From an uncultured Mediterraneibacter sp. (GTDB lineage Bacteria > Bacillota > Clostridia > Lachnospirales > Lachnospiraceae), in the NCBI GenBank assembly GCA_934309345.1, contig CAKRDD010000024.1:1-47540 (forward strand): a stretch of DNA of 47,540 bases, read 5' to 3'. The translations under genes were made by a program, and so were the position numbers. A model generated the notes under the pieces. The model saw nothing but the letters and a program-made list of their open reading frames with translations, searched no databases and was not told the DNA's origin. Positions 24,934-33,604 of this stretch are shown here, one piece after another; within the stretch, counting starts at the first letter, position 1, and each line of letters begins with the position of its first letter.

Positions 24934-27273
24934 ATGACATTAAAAGAATTAGCGATTGGAAAGAGTGCTGTGATCAGGAAAGTTGGGGCTTCCGGTGCAT
25001 TACGGCAGCATTTTCTGGATATGGGTATGATTCCGGGCGCGGAAGTTACGGTAGTAAAGTTTGCACCGATGGGAGACCCGATGGAATTACAGGTGCATGG
25101 ATATGAACTGACACTTCGTCTTGCAGAGGCAGAACAGATTGAAGTGGAGGAGATTGATGAAAGAACGAACAGCCATGCACGTGGAGAACGTTTGAAACCG
25201 GTAGATCACCCGGGACTTGGAGAAGAAGGAAAGTATCATTCTGAAGAAGATGCCAATCCGTTACCGGAAGGAACAGTGCTTACTTATGCACTGGTAGGAA
25301 ACCAGAACTGTGGAAAGACAACACTGTTTAATCAGCTCACAGGAGCCAACCAGCATGTTGGAAATTTCCCGGGAGTAACGGTAGACCGCAAAGATGGAAC
25401 GATCAAAGGCTATCCGAATACGAATGTAACAGACCTTCCGGGTATTTATTCAATGTCTCCGTACAGCAGTGAGGAGATTGTCTCAAGAAATTTTGTCTTG
25501 AATGAACATCCGAAAGCAATTATTAATATTGTGGATGCAACGAATATTGAGCGAAATCTTTATCTGACAATGCAGCTTCTGGAGATGGATATCCCGATGG
25601 TAGTTGCTTTGAATATGATGGATGAGGTGATTGGAAATCACGGATCTATCGATGTGAATACAATGGAGGCATTGCTTGGGGTTCCGGTTATTCCGATTTC
25701 GGCAGCGAAGAACGAAGGTGTGGATGAGGTAATACGTCACGCACTTCATGTGGCAAAATACCAGGAACGTCCGCTTCGTCAGGATTTCTGTGATAAGAGT
25801 GATCATGATGGTGCGGTTCACAGATGTATCCATGCAGTGATCCATTTGATTGAAGATCATGCAGAAGAAGCGAAACTTCCGGTACGTTTTGCGGCGACGA
25901 AGGCAATCGAGGGAGATCCGCTGATCTTAGAACAGTTAAAGCTTGATCAGAATGAGCTGGATATGCTTGAACATATTGTACAGCAGATGGAGACAGAGCG
26001 TGAGGTTGACCGAAGTGCTGCAATCGCAGATATGCGATTTGATTTTATCGAGCGTCTCTGTGAGCAGACGGTTGTGAAACCAAAAGAGAGTAAAGAGCGT
26101 GTCAGAAGTGAAAAGATTGACAGAATCTTGACTGGAAAATATACAGCAATCCCATGCTTTATCGGAATCATGGTGCTTGTATTTTATCTGACATTTAATG
26201 TGATCGGTGCATTTCTGCAAGGACTCCTGGAAATGGGAATCGACAAGTTATCAGGAATGGCTGAGGCAGGATTGATCGTACTCAATGTAAATGATGCGAT
26301 CCGAAGTCTTGTGATCGACGGAATCTTCACAGGAGTGGGAAGTGTGCTTAGTTTCCTTCCAATCATCGTTACTTTGTTTTTCTTCCTTTCTATGATGGAA
26401 GACAGTGGATATATTGCACGAGTTGCATTTGTAATGGATAAACTGCTTCGTAAGATTGGACTTTCCGGTCGAAGCATTGTGCCGATGTTGATTGGATTCG
26501 GATGTACGGTTCCGGCAGTTATGGCAACAAGAACATTAACCAGTGAGAGAGACCGTAAGATGACGATCCTTCTGACACCGTTTATGAGCTGTACAGCAAA
26601 GCTTCCGATTTATGCATTCTTTGTAAGTACATTTTTCCCGGGTAAGGGTGGACTGATTATGTCAGGTCTGTATGTACTTGGAATTGTAGTCGGAATCCTG
26701 ATCGCATTCCTTTATCGTGGAACTTTGTTTAAAGGAGAACCGGTACCATTTGTTATGGAGCTTCCGAATTATCGTCTGCCGGGCGCAAAGAATGTGGCAC
26801 AGCTTCTTTGGGAGAAGGCGAAAGATTTCTTGCAGAAAGCATTTACCGTTATTCTTATGGCAACGATTGTCGTATGGTTCTTACAGAGTTTTGACCTTCA
26901 TCTGAATCTGGTAGAGGATTCAGCAGATAGTATTCTTGCTATGATTGCAGGAGCACTTGTTCCAATTCTTCGTCCGCTTGGACTTGGTGACTGGAGAATC
27001 TGTACAGCGTTGATCAGTGGATTTATGGCGAAAGAAAGTGTAGTATCAACACTTGAGGTATTGTTCGGTGGTGGAATCGCTTCTGTACTGACTCCGTTGT
27101 CAGCAGGTGTCCTGCTTGTGTTCAGTCTGCTCTACACACCTTGTGTTGCAGCAGTCGCATCAGTGAAGCGTGAACTTGGTGGAAAATGGGCAATCGGGAT
27201 GGTGTTCTGGCAGTGTCTGATCGCATGGATTGCTGCGATCATCACAAGAGGGATCGGAATGCTGCTTTTCTAA
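24934..27273 (+). CDS. feoB: Ferrous iron transporter, FeoA-FeoB fusion
   Basis: 779 residues; ATG 24934 follows AGAGGATG. Residues 1-75 are a FeoA SH3-like domain (MTLKELAIGKSAVIRKV, MGMIPGAEV, GYELTLRLAEAEQI). After a linker the GTPase domain starts: G1 GNQNCGKTT (122-130), the G2 region with GNFPGVTVDRK, G3 DLPGIYS, G4 NMMD. A helical spacer follows, then the membrane part from about residue 405 with the two Gate regions (GRSIVPMLIGFGCTVPAVMATRT, cut to GFGCTVPAVMATRT, and MAKESVVSTLEVLF). It imports Fe2+ using GTP. FeoA fused to FeoB is less common than separate genes. A following hairpin (GTTACTGTG/CACAGTAAC, 27285-27309) ends the unit. Confidence 0.95.
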   Translation: MTLKELAIGKSAVIRKVGASGALRQHFLDMGMIPGAEVTVVKFAPMGDPMELQVHGYELTLRLAEAEQIEVEEIDERTNSHARGERLKPVDHPGLGEEGKYHSEEDANPLPEGTVLTYALVGNQNCGKTTLFNQLTGANQHVGNFPGVTVDRKDGTIKGYPNTNVTDLPGIYSMSPYSSEEIVSRNFVLNEHPKAIINIVDATNIERNLYLTMQLLEMDIPMVVALNMMDEVIGNHGSIDVNTMEALLGVPVIPISAAKNEGVDEVIRHALHVAKYQERPLRQDFCDKSDHDGAVHRCIHAVIHLIEDHAEEAKLPVRFAATKAIEGDPLILEQLKLDQNELDMLEHIVQQMETEREVDRSAAIADMRFDFIERLCEQTVVKPKESKERVRSEKIDRILTGKYTAIPCFIGIMVLVFYLTFNVIGAFLQGLLEMGIDKLSGMAEAGLIVLNVNDAIRSLVIDGIFTGVGSVLSFLPIIVTLFFFLSMMEDSGYIARVAFVMDKLLRKIGLSGRSIVPMLIGFGCTVPAVMATRTLTSERDRKMTILLTPFMSCTAKLPIYAFFVSTFFPGKGGLIMSGLYVLGIVVGILIAFLYRGTLFKGEPVPFVMELPNYRLPGAKNVAQLLWEKAKDFLQKAFTVILMATIVVWFLQSFDLHLNLVEDSADSILAMIAGALVPILRPLGLGDWRICTALISGFMAKESVVSTLEVLFGGGIASVLTPLSAGVLLVFSLLYTPCVAAVASVKRELGGKWAIGMVFWQCLIAWIAAIITRGIGMLLF

Positions 27274-27340
27274 TGGGGAAAGCTGTTACTGTGACAGCAA
27301 CACAGTAACGAAATGTCCGTGAAATAAATGATAAAATTTA

Positions 27341-27369
27341 TTGACAAAACAGAATTCATTCGTTATAGT
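27341..27369 (+). promoter_or_regulatory. sigma-A promoter of the Mn2+ riboswitch/mntP transcript
   Basis: TTGACA (27341-27346), 17-base spacer, TATAGT (27364-27369). Confidence 0.8.
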
Positions 27370-27414
27370 AGAGAACGATGTATCAATAAGGTACTATCTG
27401 TAAGAAGAACAGTA

Positions 27415-27600
27415 CCGAAAGATGAATTGAATATATTCCGTGAGGGAGTAGTTCGCATGAAAATGTGATTTGTCAACATACCGGTGAGAAAACGTTTGAA
27501 ATGATCACCTGGCAAATCTTAAAGAATGAGACTCATGTATGTTCTGAATGAGAGGACTAGTTTGTTATATCAAACAGGTAGTCCTTTTGTGACAGAGCAT
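27415..27600 (+). promoter_or_regulatory. yybP-ykoY Mn2+ riboswitch with terminator
   Basis: The conserved pieces appear in order: GAGGGAGTAG (27442-27451), GTCAACA (27472-27478), ACCTGGCAAATC (27507-27518) and GAATGAGACTCATGT (about 27525-27539). Then a hairpin GGACTA-GTTTG...CAAAC-AGG-TAGTCC followed by TTTT (27554-27588) serves as intrinsic terminator. This class senses Mn2+ and normally turns expression on; the gene behind it is mntP, which fits. The rest of 27274-27727 holds the feoB hairpin, the promoter, and a second hairpin near 27619-27650. Confidence 0.85.
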
Positions 27601-27618
27601 ACGTGGGTCTTTTTGTTT

Positions 27619-27650
27619 TATATATCAGGAAAATACTTTCCTGATATATA
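27619..27650. terminator. 14-bp perfect hairpin upstream of mntP
   Basis: TATATATCAGGAAA (27619-27632), loop ATAC, TTTCCTGATATATA (27637-27650). On the plus strand A's follow, so it is not a plus-strand terminator; on the minus strand T's would follow. It may instead shield the mntP leader RNA. Confidence 0.4.
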
Positions 27651-27727
27651 AAAAATGCTCCGGTAAGGATGCACATTATTTATTGTAGCGAAACAGATAC
27701 AGAAGAAAAAAGAAAAGAGGAAAAATC

Positions 27728-28309
27728 ATGGCACTATTTATTGAATTGGTTCTGATGGGAGTCGGGCTTGCGATGGATGCGTTCGCAGTGTCTGTCTGTA
27801 AGGGCCTTGGAATGAAGAAGCTGAATAAGAAACAGGCGGTAGTGATCGGATTGTATTTTGGAGGATTTCAGGCACTGATGCCGTTTCTCGGATGGGTTCT
27901 TGGAAGCCAGTTCCAACAGTACATTACGAGTATTGATCATTGGATCGCATTCATTTTGCTTGGATTTATTGGCGGAAAGATGATTGTTGAAGCGGTAAAA
28001 GAATGGAATGAAGAAGATATTGTTGAAGTAAAAGATCAGCCATTGGATCATAAAAATATGTTTATGCTTGCTATTGCGACAAGTATCGATGCGCTTGCTG
28101 TCGGAATCACATTTGCATTTTTAGATACACCGATTATTGAGGCGATTACGATCATCGGAATTACGACAATGATTATTTCTATTGCTGGTGTAGTGATTGG
28201 AAATTATTTTGGTGGGAAATATAAACATAAGGCAGAACTGGTCGGTGGAATTATCCTGGTACTTTTAGGTGTACGGATTTTGATTCAGCATCTGTCTGGA
28301 TTAGCATAA
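27728..28309 (+). CDS. mntP: Manganese efflux pump
   Basis: 193 residues, six membrane segments in two homologous halves. Each half has the acidic motif of MntP: GLAMDAFAVSVCKG at residues 13-26 and IATSIDALAVGITFAF in the second half, where the Asp residues are needed for Mn2+. It exports manganese and protects against excess. Regulation is visible: a Mn2+ riboswitch with its own promoter precedes it by 130 bases, and AAAAGAGG gives the ribosome binding site. The Ca/Na-type exchanger 40 bases downstream is probably on the same transcript. Confidence 0.95.
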   Translation: MALFIELVLMGVGLAMDAFAVSVCKGLGMKKLNKKQAVVIGLYFGGFQALMPFLGWVLGSQFQQYITSIDHWIAFILLGFIGGKMIVEAVKEWNEEDIVEVKDQPLDHKNMFMLAIATSIDALAVGITFAFLDTPIIEAITIIGITTMIISIAGVVIGNYFGGKYKHKAELVGGIILVLLGVRILIQHLSGLA

Positions 28310-28349
28310 AAATGTGATTGAATATGACATAACAGAAAGGAAATAAAAG

Positions 28350-29339
28350 ATGAGTGATTTGTTTCAAAGTGTGCCATTTGCAGTGCTACTTTTAATCATT
28401 GGATTTGTGTTTCTTGTAAAAGGTGCGGATGCATTTGTTGAGGGATGCAGCAGTATCGCAAGGCGGTATCATGTTCCATCATTGATCATCGGAATGACGA
28501 TTGTGGCAATGGGGACAAGCCTTCCGGAGACGGCGGTCAGTGTGACGGCAGCCATTACAGGAAATAATGCGCTTGCGGTAAGCAATGCGGTAGGATCAAA
28601 TATTTTCAATCTCATGGTTGTAGTTGGAGCCTGTACGCTTTTTACTTCCGTGGCGGTTCAGGTTAATACGTTAAAGATTGATTTTCCGATTTCTATTTTG
28701 TGCGCGGTATTACTTCTGATTCTCGGAGCAGCCGGAATGTCACTGGGACATATAGATGGAGTTGTGTTTATTATTTTATTCCTGGCATTTATCCTCTACA
28801 TGATCCGTTCTGCACAGACATCTCGTGAGAAAAATGTGGAGCCTGGAGTGGAAGAGGAGGAGTACCTTCTGGAAGCAGAGGAGATTCAGGAAATGTCCAT
28901 GGGAAAGAGTGTGATTTACATTATTCTCGGAGCAGCAGCGATTGCAGTCGGAAGCGACTGGGTAGTAGATGGTGCCTGTACAGTTGCGGCGGCAATCGGA
29001 ATCAGTCAGACATTGATAGGACTTACTGTAGTTGCATTTGGAACAAGCCTTCCAGAGCTGGTTACATCGATTGTAGCGGCAAGAAAAGGTGAAGTAGATA
29101 TGGCACTTGGAAATGTGATCGGTTCCAATATCTTTAATATTCTTATGGTGCTCGGTATCGCGGCGGCAATTTCACCGGTAGCATTTTTGACAGAAAATAT
29201 CATTGATATTGCAGTACTCATTGTGTTCAGTGTTCTCGGATGGATCATGGCATGGACGAAAAAAGAACTCAATAGAAAAGAAGGTATTATCATGTTACTT
29301 CTTTATGCTGTGTATGTTGTGTACATTTGTATGAGATAG
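28350..29339 (+). CDS. Calcium/sodium antiporter (CaCA family, YrbG type)
   Basis: 329 residues, ten membrane segments, start after GAAAGG. Both alpha-repeats are present with their ion-binding acidic residue: VAMGTSLPETAVSV followed by AVGSNIFNLMVV, and VAFGTSLPELVTSI followed by VIGSNIFNILMV. A short acidic loop lies between the halves (EPGVEEEEYLLEAEEIQE). The family exchanges Ca2+ for Na+ or H+; location on the mntP riboswitch transcript suggests that this member may handle Mn2+ or cooperate in divalent-metal efflux, which is inference. Confidence 0.9.
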   Translation: MSDLFQSVPFAVLLLIIGFVFLVKGADAFVEGCSSIARRYHVPSLIIGMTIVAMGTSLPETAVSVTAAITGNNALAVSNAVGSNIFNLMVVVGACTLFTSVAVQVNTLKIDFPISILCAVLLLILGAAGMSLGHIDGVVFIILFLAFILYMIRSAQTSREKNVEPGVEEEEYLLEAEEIQEMSMGKSVIYIILGAAAIAVGSDWVVDGACTVAAAIGISQTLIGLTVVAFGTSLPELVTSIVAARKGEVDMALGNVIGSNIFNILMVLGIAAAISPVAFLTENIIDIAVLIVFSVLGWIMAWTKKELNRKEGIIMLLLYAVYVVYICMR

Positions 29340-29361
29340 TCTGTGATAACTCTGAAACAAT

Positions 29362-29420
29362 AAAAAAGGATTATGTGAAAGGCAAAAAGTACTTGTGCCG
29401 ATCACATAATCCTTTTTTAT
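29362..29420. terminator. Bidirectional terminator
   Basis: Perfect 17-bp arms (29362-29378 and 29402-29418) beginning with six A's and ending with six T's; inner GGCA/TGCC pairing. Serves the exchanger and, on the minus strand, the FliB-like gene. Confidence 0.85.
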
Positions 29421-29431
29421 TTACGCGAGCA

Positions 29432-29512
29432 ACGAGCCAAAGTCCGTGCTTGCACGAGACCTTGGCGACTGCCGCGATAACTTGAGAAACTCGCAGAGCG
29501 TGTTTCTCATAG
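29432..29512. repeat. Two REP-like hairpins at the 3' end of the FliB-like gene
   Basis: Hairpin 1: GCCAAAGTC-CGTGC-TT-GCACG-A-GACCTTGGC (about 29433-29464), one mismatch. Hairpin 2: GAGAAAC...GTTTCTC (about 29484-29508), extended by AACT/AGTT; its right arm includes the last codons and stop of the FliB-like gene. Confidence 0.6.
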
Positions 29513-30724
29513 TTTTCCTATAATTAATGCAAAGTAACCCCAGTCCCATAAAAGGGATTCGAAACTATTTTCCAGATATTCATAAATATCCGCTGTTTCA
29601 TATCCGGTCATTCGTGTAATGATTACGAGATATTGTCTTAATGTTTCATAAGGAATCTCGGACAAATTTGTATCTGCGCCATCCAGTAACCATCTTAAGA
29701 AAATGCTATGGCGGAACGCCGCGTATTCAAGAGCGATCCACTGCATCTGCACAAGCATATTTTCGAGGTCATTTCCAGGAAGCAGGAGATCAGAAAAAAT
29801 CTCGTTGCGCAGGAAATTGCGAAGCAGTGGTTCATAAAGTTTCAAGTATTGTGTGAACTGTTCCCAGTGTTCCAGTAAGGTGGCTTCGTATGTTTCAGTA
29901 CCCTCAGGATTTTCAGAGCTTTCTGAAAGAGCTTCTGATATTTCTTCCGCTAAAGCAAGAATTGGATTCAGAGTATCCTGATAGAGTCCTTCTTTCTGAT
30001 AGTTTACGGAAAGATCCTGCAACAGTTCATTACATTCACTGATCAGATCAAAAGGCGGAAGGTCTATATCTGAAATCGCATTTCCAAGTTCTTTTATCGT
30101 ACTGTCGGAAAAATAATCTTCTATCAGTTCTTTTGTTAACGGCTGATGCTGGTATAATTCCTGAAGAATATAGAAGCTTTCCAAAAGTTCCTCTTCAATT
30201 GTTCTGGAAGAATCGTTAAAAAGATTCAGCAGTTTTTCGCGCAAGAGGAAAAGGATAGAAGCCCCTGTATTGTCAGAATCAGATAAAGTGTCTGATACAT
30301 CTGGGAAGTGTAGAGATCTTTGCTTGTTCCAGAGGTCGATCACAGCAGGGCAGCAAGGCATCAGCATTTTCTCATTGTGTGTCGGAAAGCGATGTTCTTC
30401 TCGTGGAAATGTAGTACATGTCTCAGAAAGGACTTTATCGCCGTAAGCAACAACAAGGCGGCAGAGCTTCTCAGAGTTAAGGAATGGACAGCGATGATCA
30501 CTGTCCAAGCCTATCACACGCTGTCCGTCTTTTTTGATCGTATAAGCGCTTAAATTTTTCTTCTGTTCAGGTACCGTTTCCGGTGCCTGGAGTTTCTTCC
30601 ATTTACGGTTCGTATCTGCATCGACACCAATCTTCCATTCCTGGCAGCAGGTGATCGGACAACGGTCGGCGATGCAGGTGAACTCAGAATAATAATCAGG
30701 GATTAAATAATTAGTTTCTGTCAT
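29507..30724 (-). CDS. FliB-family (flagellin lysine-N-methylase-like) protein
   Basis: 405 residues from the ATG at 30724 (an alternative at 30733 adds three). The N-terminal Cys-rich segment is characteristic: CIADRCPITCCQEWKIGVD, then CPFLNSEKLC, CTTFPRE and MPCCPAV, together a probable metal or Fe-S site; the remainder is helical without clear motifs. FliB of Salmonella methylates flagellin lysines, but family members are common in non-motile Firmicutes, and no flagellar gene is visible here, so the substrate is open. The start overlaps the 3' end of the citrate synthase gene by 14 bases, implying translational coupling. Confidence 0.78.
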   Translation of the reverse strand: MTETNYLIPDYYSEFTCIADRCPITCCQEWKIGVDADTNRKWKKLQAPETVPEQKKNLSAYTIKKDGQRVIGLDSDHRCPFLNSEKLCRLVVAYGDKVLSETCTTFPREEHRFPTHNEKMLMPCCPAVIDLWNKQRSLHFPDVSDTLSDSDNTGASILFLLREKLLNLFNDSSRTIEEELLESFYILQELYQHQPLTKELIEDYFSDSTIKELGNAISDIDLPPFDLISECNELLQDLSVNYQKEGLYQDTLNPILALAEEISEALSESSENPEGTETYEATLLEHWEQFTQYLKLYEPLLRNFLRNEIFSDLLLPGNDLENMLVQMQWIALEYAAFRHSIFLRWLLDGADTNLSEIPYETLRQYLVIITRMTGYETADIYEYLENSFESLLWDWGYFALIIGKL

Positions 30725-32090
30725 CACGGTCATGGAATTCTGTATGCTGCCCAACATATTTGTATGCAGGACGGATGATCTTACCGGCATTTAACAGTTC
30801 TTCCAGACGATGTGCACTCCATCCTGTAATACGTGCAATCGCAAAGAGTGGTGTGAAAAGTTCTTCCGGAATATTCAGCATTGTATAAACAAATCCGCTG
30901 TAGAAGTCAACATTTGCACAAACCGGTTTCAGCATCTTTCTGTGTGACATGATCTCTTCACCGGCAATTCTCTCTACACGGTCGTAAAGTGCAAATTCGT
31001 CATCAAGTCCTTTTTCAGAAGCAAGCTGCTTTGCATAGCTTTTCAGAATCTTTTCTCTTGGGTCAGAGATTGTGTAGACTGCATGTCCCATTCCATAGAT
31101 CAGTCCAGTTTTATCAAAGGCTTTTTTATCAAGAATCAGGCGGAGATACTCACGGATCTCATCTTCGTCAGTCCAGTCTTTGACAGACTTCTTAATATCA
31201 TCAAACATACCCTGTGCCTTCAGGTTCGCACCACCGTGGCGAGGTCCTTTCAGAGAACCGATGGAAGCAGCAATCGCAGAATAAGTATCTGTTCCGGAAG
31301 AAGTAACAACGTGAGTTGTGAACGTAGAGTTGTTACCACCACCGTGCTCTGCATGAAGAATGAGTGCTACATCAAGAACCTTGGCTTCCAGTTCTGTATA
31401 TTGTCCGTCCGGACGAAGCATATACAGAATGTTCTCTGCAAGAGAACGACCTTTTTCCGGGTTGCGGATCAGGAGCGTTTCATCTTTACGGAAATGTCTG
31501 TACGCATGATAAGAATAAACGGCAATCAGTGGAAGCTTTGCGATCAGTTCGAGAGCCTGACGCAGTGCATTCTCTACAGAAATATCTTCCGGGTTCTCAT
31601 CGTAGGTATATAATGTGAGGACACAGCGCTGAAGCGCGTTCATGATGTTAGGGCTTGAGGCTTTCATGACAACATCACGAACAAAGCGTCCGCTTAAGTC
31701 TTCTAATTCAAATAAAACTTTCAGGAAATGATCTAATTCATCTTCTTTTGGGAGACGTCCAAAGAGGAGAAGGAAAGTTGCCTCTTCGAATCCAAAACGT
31801 TTGCCCTGCAGACCTTGTATGAGATCATTTACATTGATACCCTGATAGTAAAGACTACCTTCAGCAGGAATTTTACGTCCATTCACAACATCAAAACCAC
31901 AGACATCGGATACTTCAGTAAGTCCGGTGAGAACTCCACGTCCTGTGGAATCACGAAGTCCACGTTTTACATCATATTCTTCATAAAGGTTCGGGTCGAT
32001 ACGGTGTCCTTTCAAAAGAGTTTTTTCTAAATAGTCCATTTCACTGCGCAGACCGTCAGTGTTTGCAATTAATATATCATTTGAATTCAT
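30711..32090 (-). CDS. gltA: Citrate synthase
   Basis: 459 residues from the ATG at 32090, chosen because GTGAGG lies 9 bases before it. The active-site elements are present: HAEHGGGNNSTF with the oxaloacetate-binding His, GMGHAVYTISDPR with the catalytic His, and CANVDFYSGF with the catalytic Asp; Arg in the DPREK segment follows. It condenses acetyl-CoA and oxaloacetate, the first step toward 2-oxoglutarate and glutamate in these anaerobes. The extended N-terminus (EKTLLKGHRIDPNLYEEYDVKRGLR) is usual in clostridial enzymes. A methylcitrate synthase role cannot be excluded. A clear promoter with an overlapping inverted repeat controls it. Confidence 0.92.
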   Translation of the reverse strand: MNSNDILIANTDGLRSEMDYLEKTLLKGHRIDPNLYEEYDVKRGLRDSTGRGVLTGLTEVSDVCGFDVVNGRKIPAEGSLYYQGINVNDLIQGLQGKRFGFEEATFLLLFGRLPKEDELDHFLKVLFELEDLSGRFVRDVVMKASSPNIMNALQRCVLTLYTYDENPEDISVENALRQALELIAKLPLIAVYSYHAYRHFRKDETLLIRNPEKGRSLAENILYMLRPDGQYTELEAKVLDVALILHAEHGGGNNSTFTTHVVTSSGTDTYSAIAASIGSLKGPRHGGANLKAQGMFDDIKKSVKDWTDEDEIREYLRLILDKKAFDKTGLIYGMGHAVYTISDPREKILKSYAKQLASEKGLDDEFALYDRVERIAGEEIMSHRKMLKPVCANVDFYSGFVYTMLNIPEELFTPLFAIARITGWSAHRLEELLNAGKIIRPAYKYVGQHTEFHDRDDRN

Positions 32091-32150
32091 AGTCTTCATC
32101 CTCACAATACATACATGTTTTCTAGTGTCTTGATAATGCATTTTAATGTA

Positions 32151-32203
32151 ATTATAAACAGTTAAAGTAGAATTTGCAAGAAATATATATGTATTCTTGC
32201 AAA
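32151..32203 (-). promoter_or_regulatory. Citrate synthase promoter with overlapping operator
   Basis: Minus-strand TTGCAA (32179-32174), 17-base spacer, TATAAT (32156-32151). The -35 lies inside a perfect inverted repeat TTTGCAAGAA (32173-32182) / TTCTTGCAAA (32194-32203) with 11 bases between, an arrangement expected for a repressor. The rest of 32204-32430 is AT-rich with nothing recognisable. Confidence 0.65.
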
Positions 32204-32434
32204 AACATGAAAAAAATCAAGAAAAGTACGCATAAAACAGAATAAAATGAATATTGAATTGTTAGATAACTCAAAAATAAGAATGCTTAAATGAATTTTC
32301 CAAATCGTCAGAAAGAACAGTACTTGGCTGTGGTCATACCAGATACCAAAGAGCGGATTTATTGTGAAAATACAAAAATATAGAGGGGGATTTTCTTATA
32401 AAGTGCCGAAAAATATGAGAAACAGGTGCATTTG

Positions 32435-32463
32435 TTGACGCATAATAAGAAGAAGAGTATAAT
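32435..32463 (+). promoter_or_regulatory. sigma-A promoter of the DUF5692 gene
   Basis: TTGACG (32435-32440), 17-base spacer, TATAAT (32458-32463). Confidence 0.8.
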
Positions 32464-32482
32464 GTTAAAAAGATAACAATAT

Positions 32483-32497
32483 ATTGGTATAACCAAT
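32483..32497. promoter_or_regulatory. FadR/GntR-type operator
   Basis: 15-bp palindrome ATTGGTATAACCAAT just downstream of the -10 box. It fits the FadR-subfamily core GT-N3-AC; the GntR regulator encoded at 33931-34641 is the obvious candidate. Confidence 0.6.
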
Positions 32498-32519
32498 TGA
32501 GAGAAGGAGGGGGATAATT

Positions 32520-33560
32520 ATGTTATTCCAAATTTATGGCGATGGTGCCGGCTGGCAGCTGCTAGGCTGGTTATTGGTATTTGCCGGGCTTGTTCTTGCA
32601 AATGAGTTTGCGAGACGAACAAAAATCGGGGGATTGATCTGCTTTGTAGCAATTCCGGCGATACTTACGGTTTATTTCATTGCAATTTATGTCTGTGCAG
32701 CAAATGGCGCAGAATGGGCACTGAATAACGATACTTATGTACATATGACAAGCTGGTTCCATTATGCAAAATTGTATGCTGCAACAGCAGGATGTATTGG
32801 TTTTATGATGTTGAAGTACAAATGGGGAATTGGTAAGACAGAATGGTTCAAAGTATTCCCGTTTGCAATCGTTGCAATCAATATCCTGATCGCAGTAGTA
32901 AGTGATTTCGAATCAGGAATCCGTGGATTCATGGCTATGAAAGAATTTGGTGATCGCTGGTGGCTGTCTTCAGAAAATGTATGGCTCTACGGAGGATGGT
33001 GGAACTGGGTGAACGGAATTGCCGGAATCCTGAACATCTTCTGTATGACAGGATGGTGGGGAATCTACACATCCAAGAAGCATGACGATATGCTCTGGCC
33101 GGATATGACATGGTGCTTCATTATTGCATATGATCTGTGGAACTTTGAGTACACATATAACAATCTGACAACACATGCATTTTACTGTGGTGTTGCATTA
33201 CTTCTTGCTCCGACATTTGCAAATATGTTCTGGAACAAGGGTGGCTGGATCCAGAACCGTGCAAATACACTGGCTCTGTGGTGTATGTTTGCCCAGGTAT
33301 TCCCGTTATTCCAGGATGCAAGCCGCTTCTCAGTAATTCCGTCTCTGTATTCTGACGGATTCATGGATGCAGCAGTAAGACCGACAAGTGCGAATCCAAC
33401 CATGCAGGGTGTGATCGCGGTAATTGCACTTGCAGCGAATGTGATCTGTCTGGCTGCAATTATTAAGAGAGCAAAACAGCAGAAGAAGAATCCTTATAAG
33501 AATGAGATCTTTACAGATCAGAAAGATTATAAGGAAGCAATGGCGAGAGCAGAAGTTTAA
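32520..33560 (+). CDS. DUF5692 polytopic membrane protein
   Basis: 346 residues, about nine membrane segments, very rich in Trp and Tyr (for example WWLSSENVWLYGGWWNWVNG and MTGWWGIY). ATG 32520 follows GAAGGAGGGGG. I recognise it as the DUF5692 type found in gut Firmicutes; no transport motif or catalytic residue set is visible. Conserved-looking polar positions inside membrane segments (HYAKLY, WPDMTWCF, DLWNFEYTYNN) suggest a substrate or cofactor site. A GntR-type operator sits between promoter and start, so expression is probably induced by the ligand of the neighbouring GntR regulator, perhaps a carboxylic acid. Function unknown. Confidence 0.75.
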   Translation: MLFQIYGDGAGWQLLGWLLVFAGLVLANEFARRTKIGGLICFVAIPAILTVYFIAIYVCAANGAEWALNNDTYVHMTSWFHYAKLYAATAGCIGFMMLKYKWGIGKTEWFKVFPFAIVAINILIAVVSDFESGIRGFMAMKEFGDRWWLSSENVWLYGGWWNWVNGIAGILNIFCMTGWWGIYTSKKHDDMLWPDMTWCFIIAYDLWNFEYTYNNLTTHAFYCGVALLLAPTFANMFWNKGGWIQNRANTLALWCMFAQVFPLFQDASRFSVIPSLYSDGFMDAAVRPTSANPTMQGVIAVIALAANVICLAAIIKRAKQQKKNPYKNEIFTDQKDYKEAMARAEV

Positions 33561-33604
33561 ATTTGTATTTGTCTGTCTGATTCTCCATATTGAAGCAAAG
33601 GATT

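Noticed and set aside
29507..30724. Flagellar gene cluster implied by the FliB-like gene
   Set aside because: No flagellin, hook, motor or chemotaxis gene occurs anywhere in the window; the family is common in non-motile Firmicutes.
31083..31613. Plus-strand 176-codon frame opposite citrate synthase
   Set aside because: Shadow of the citrate synthase codon pattern; no start signals.
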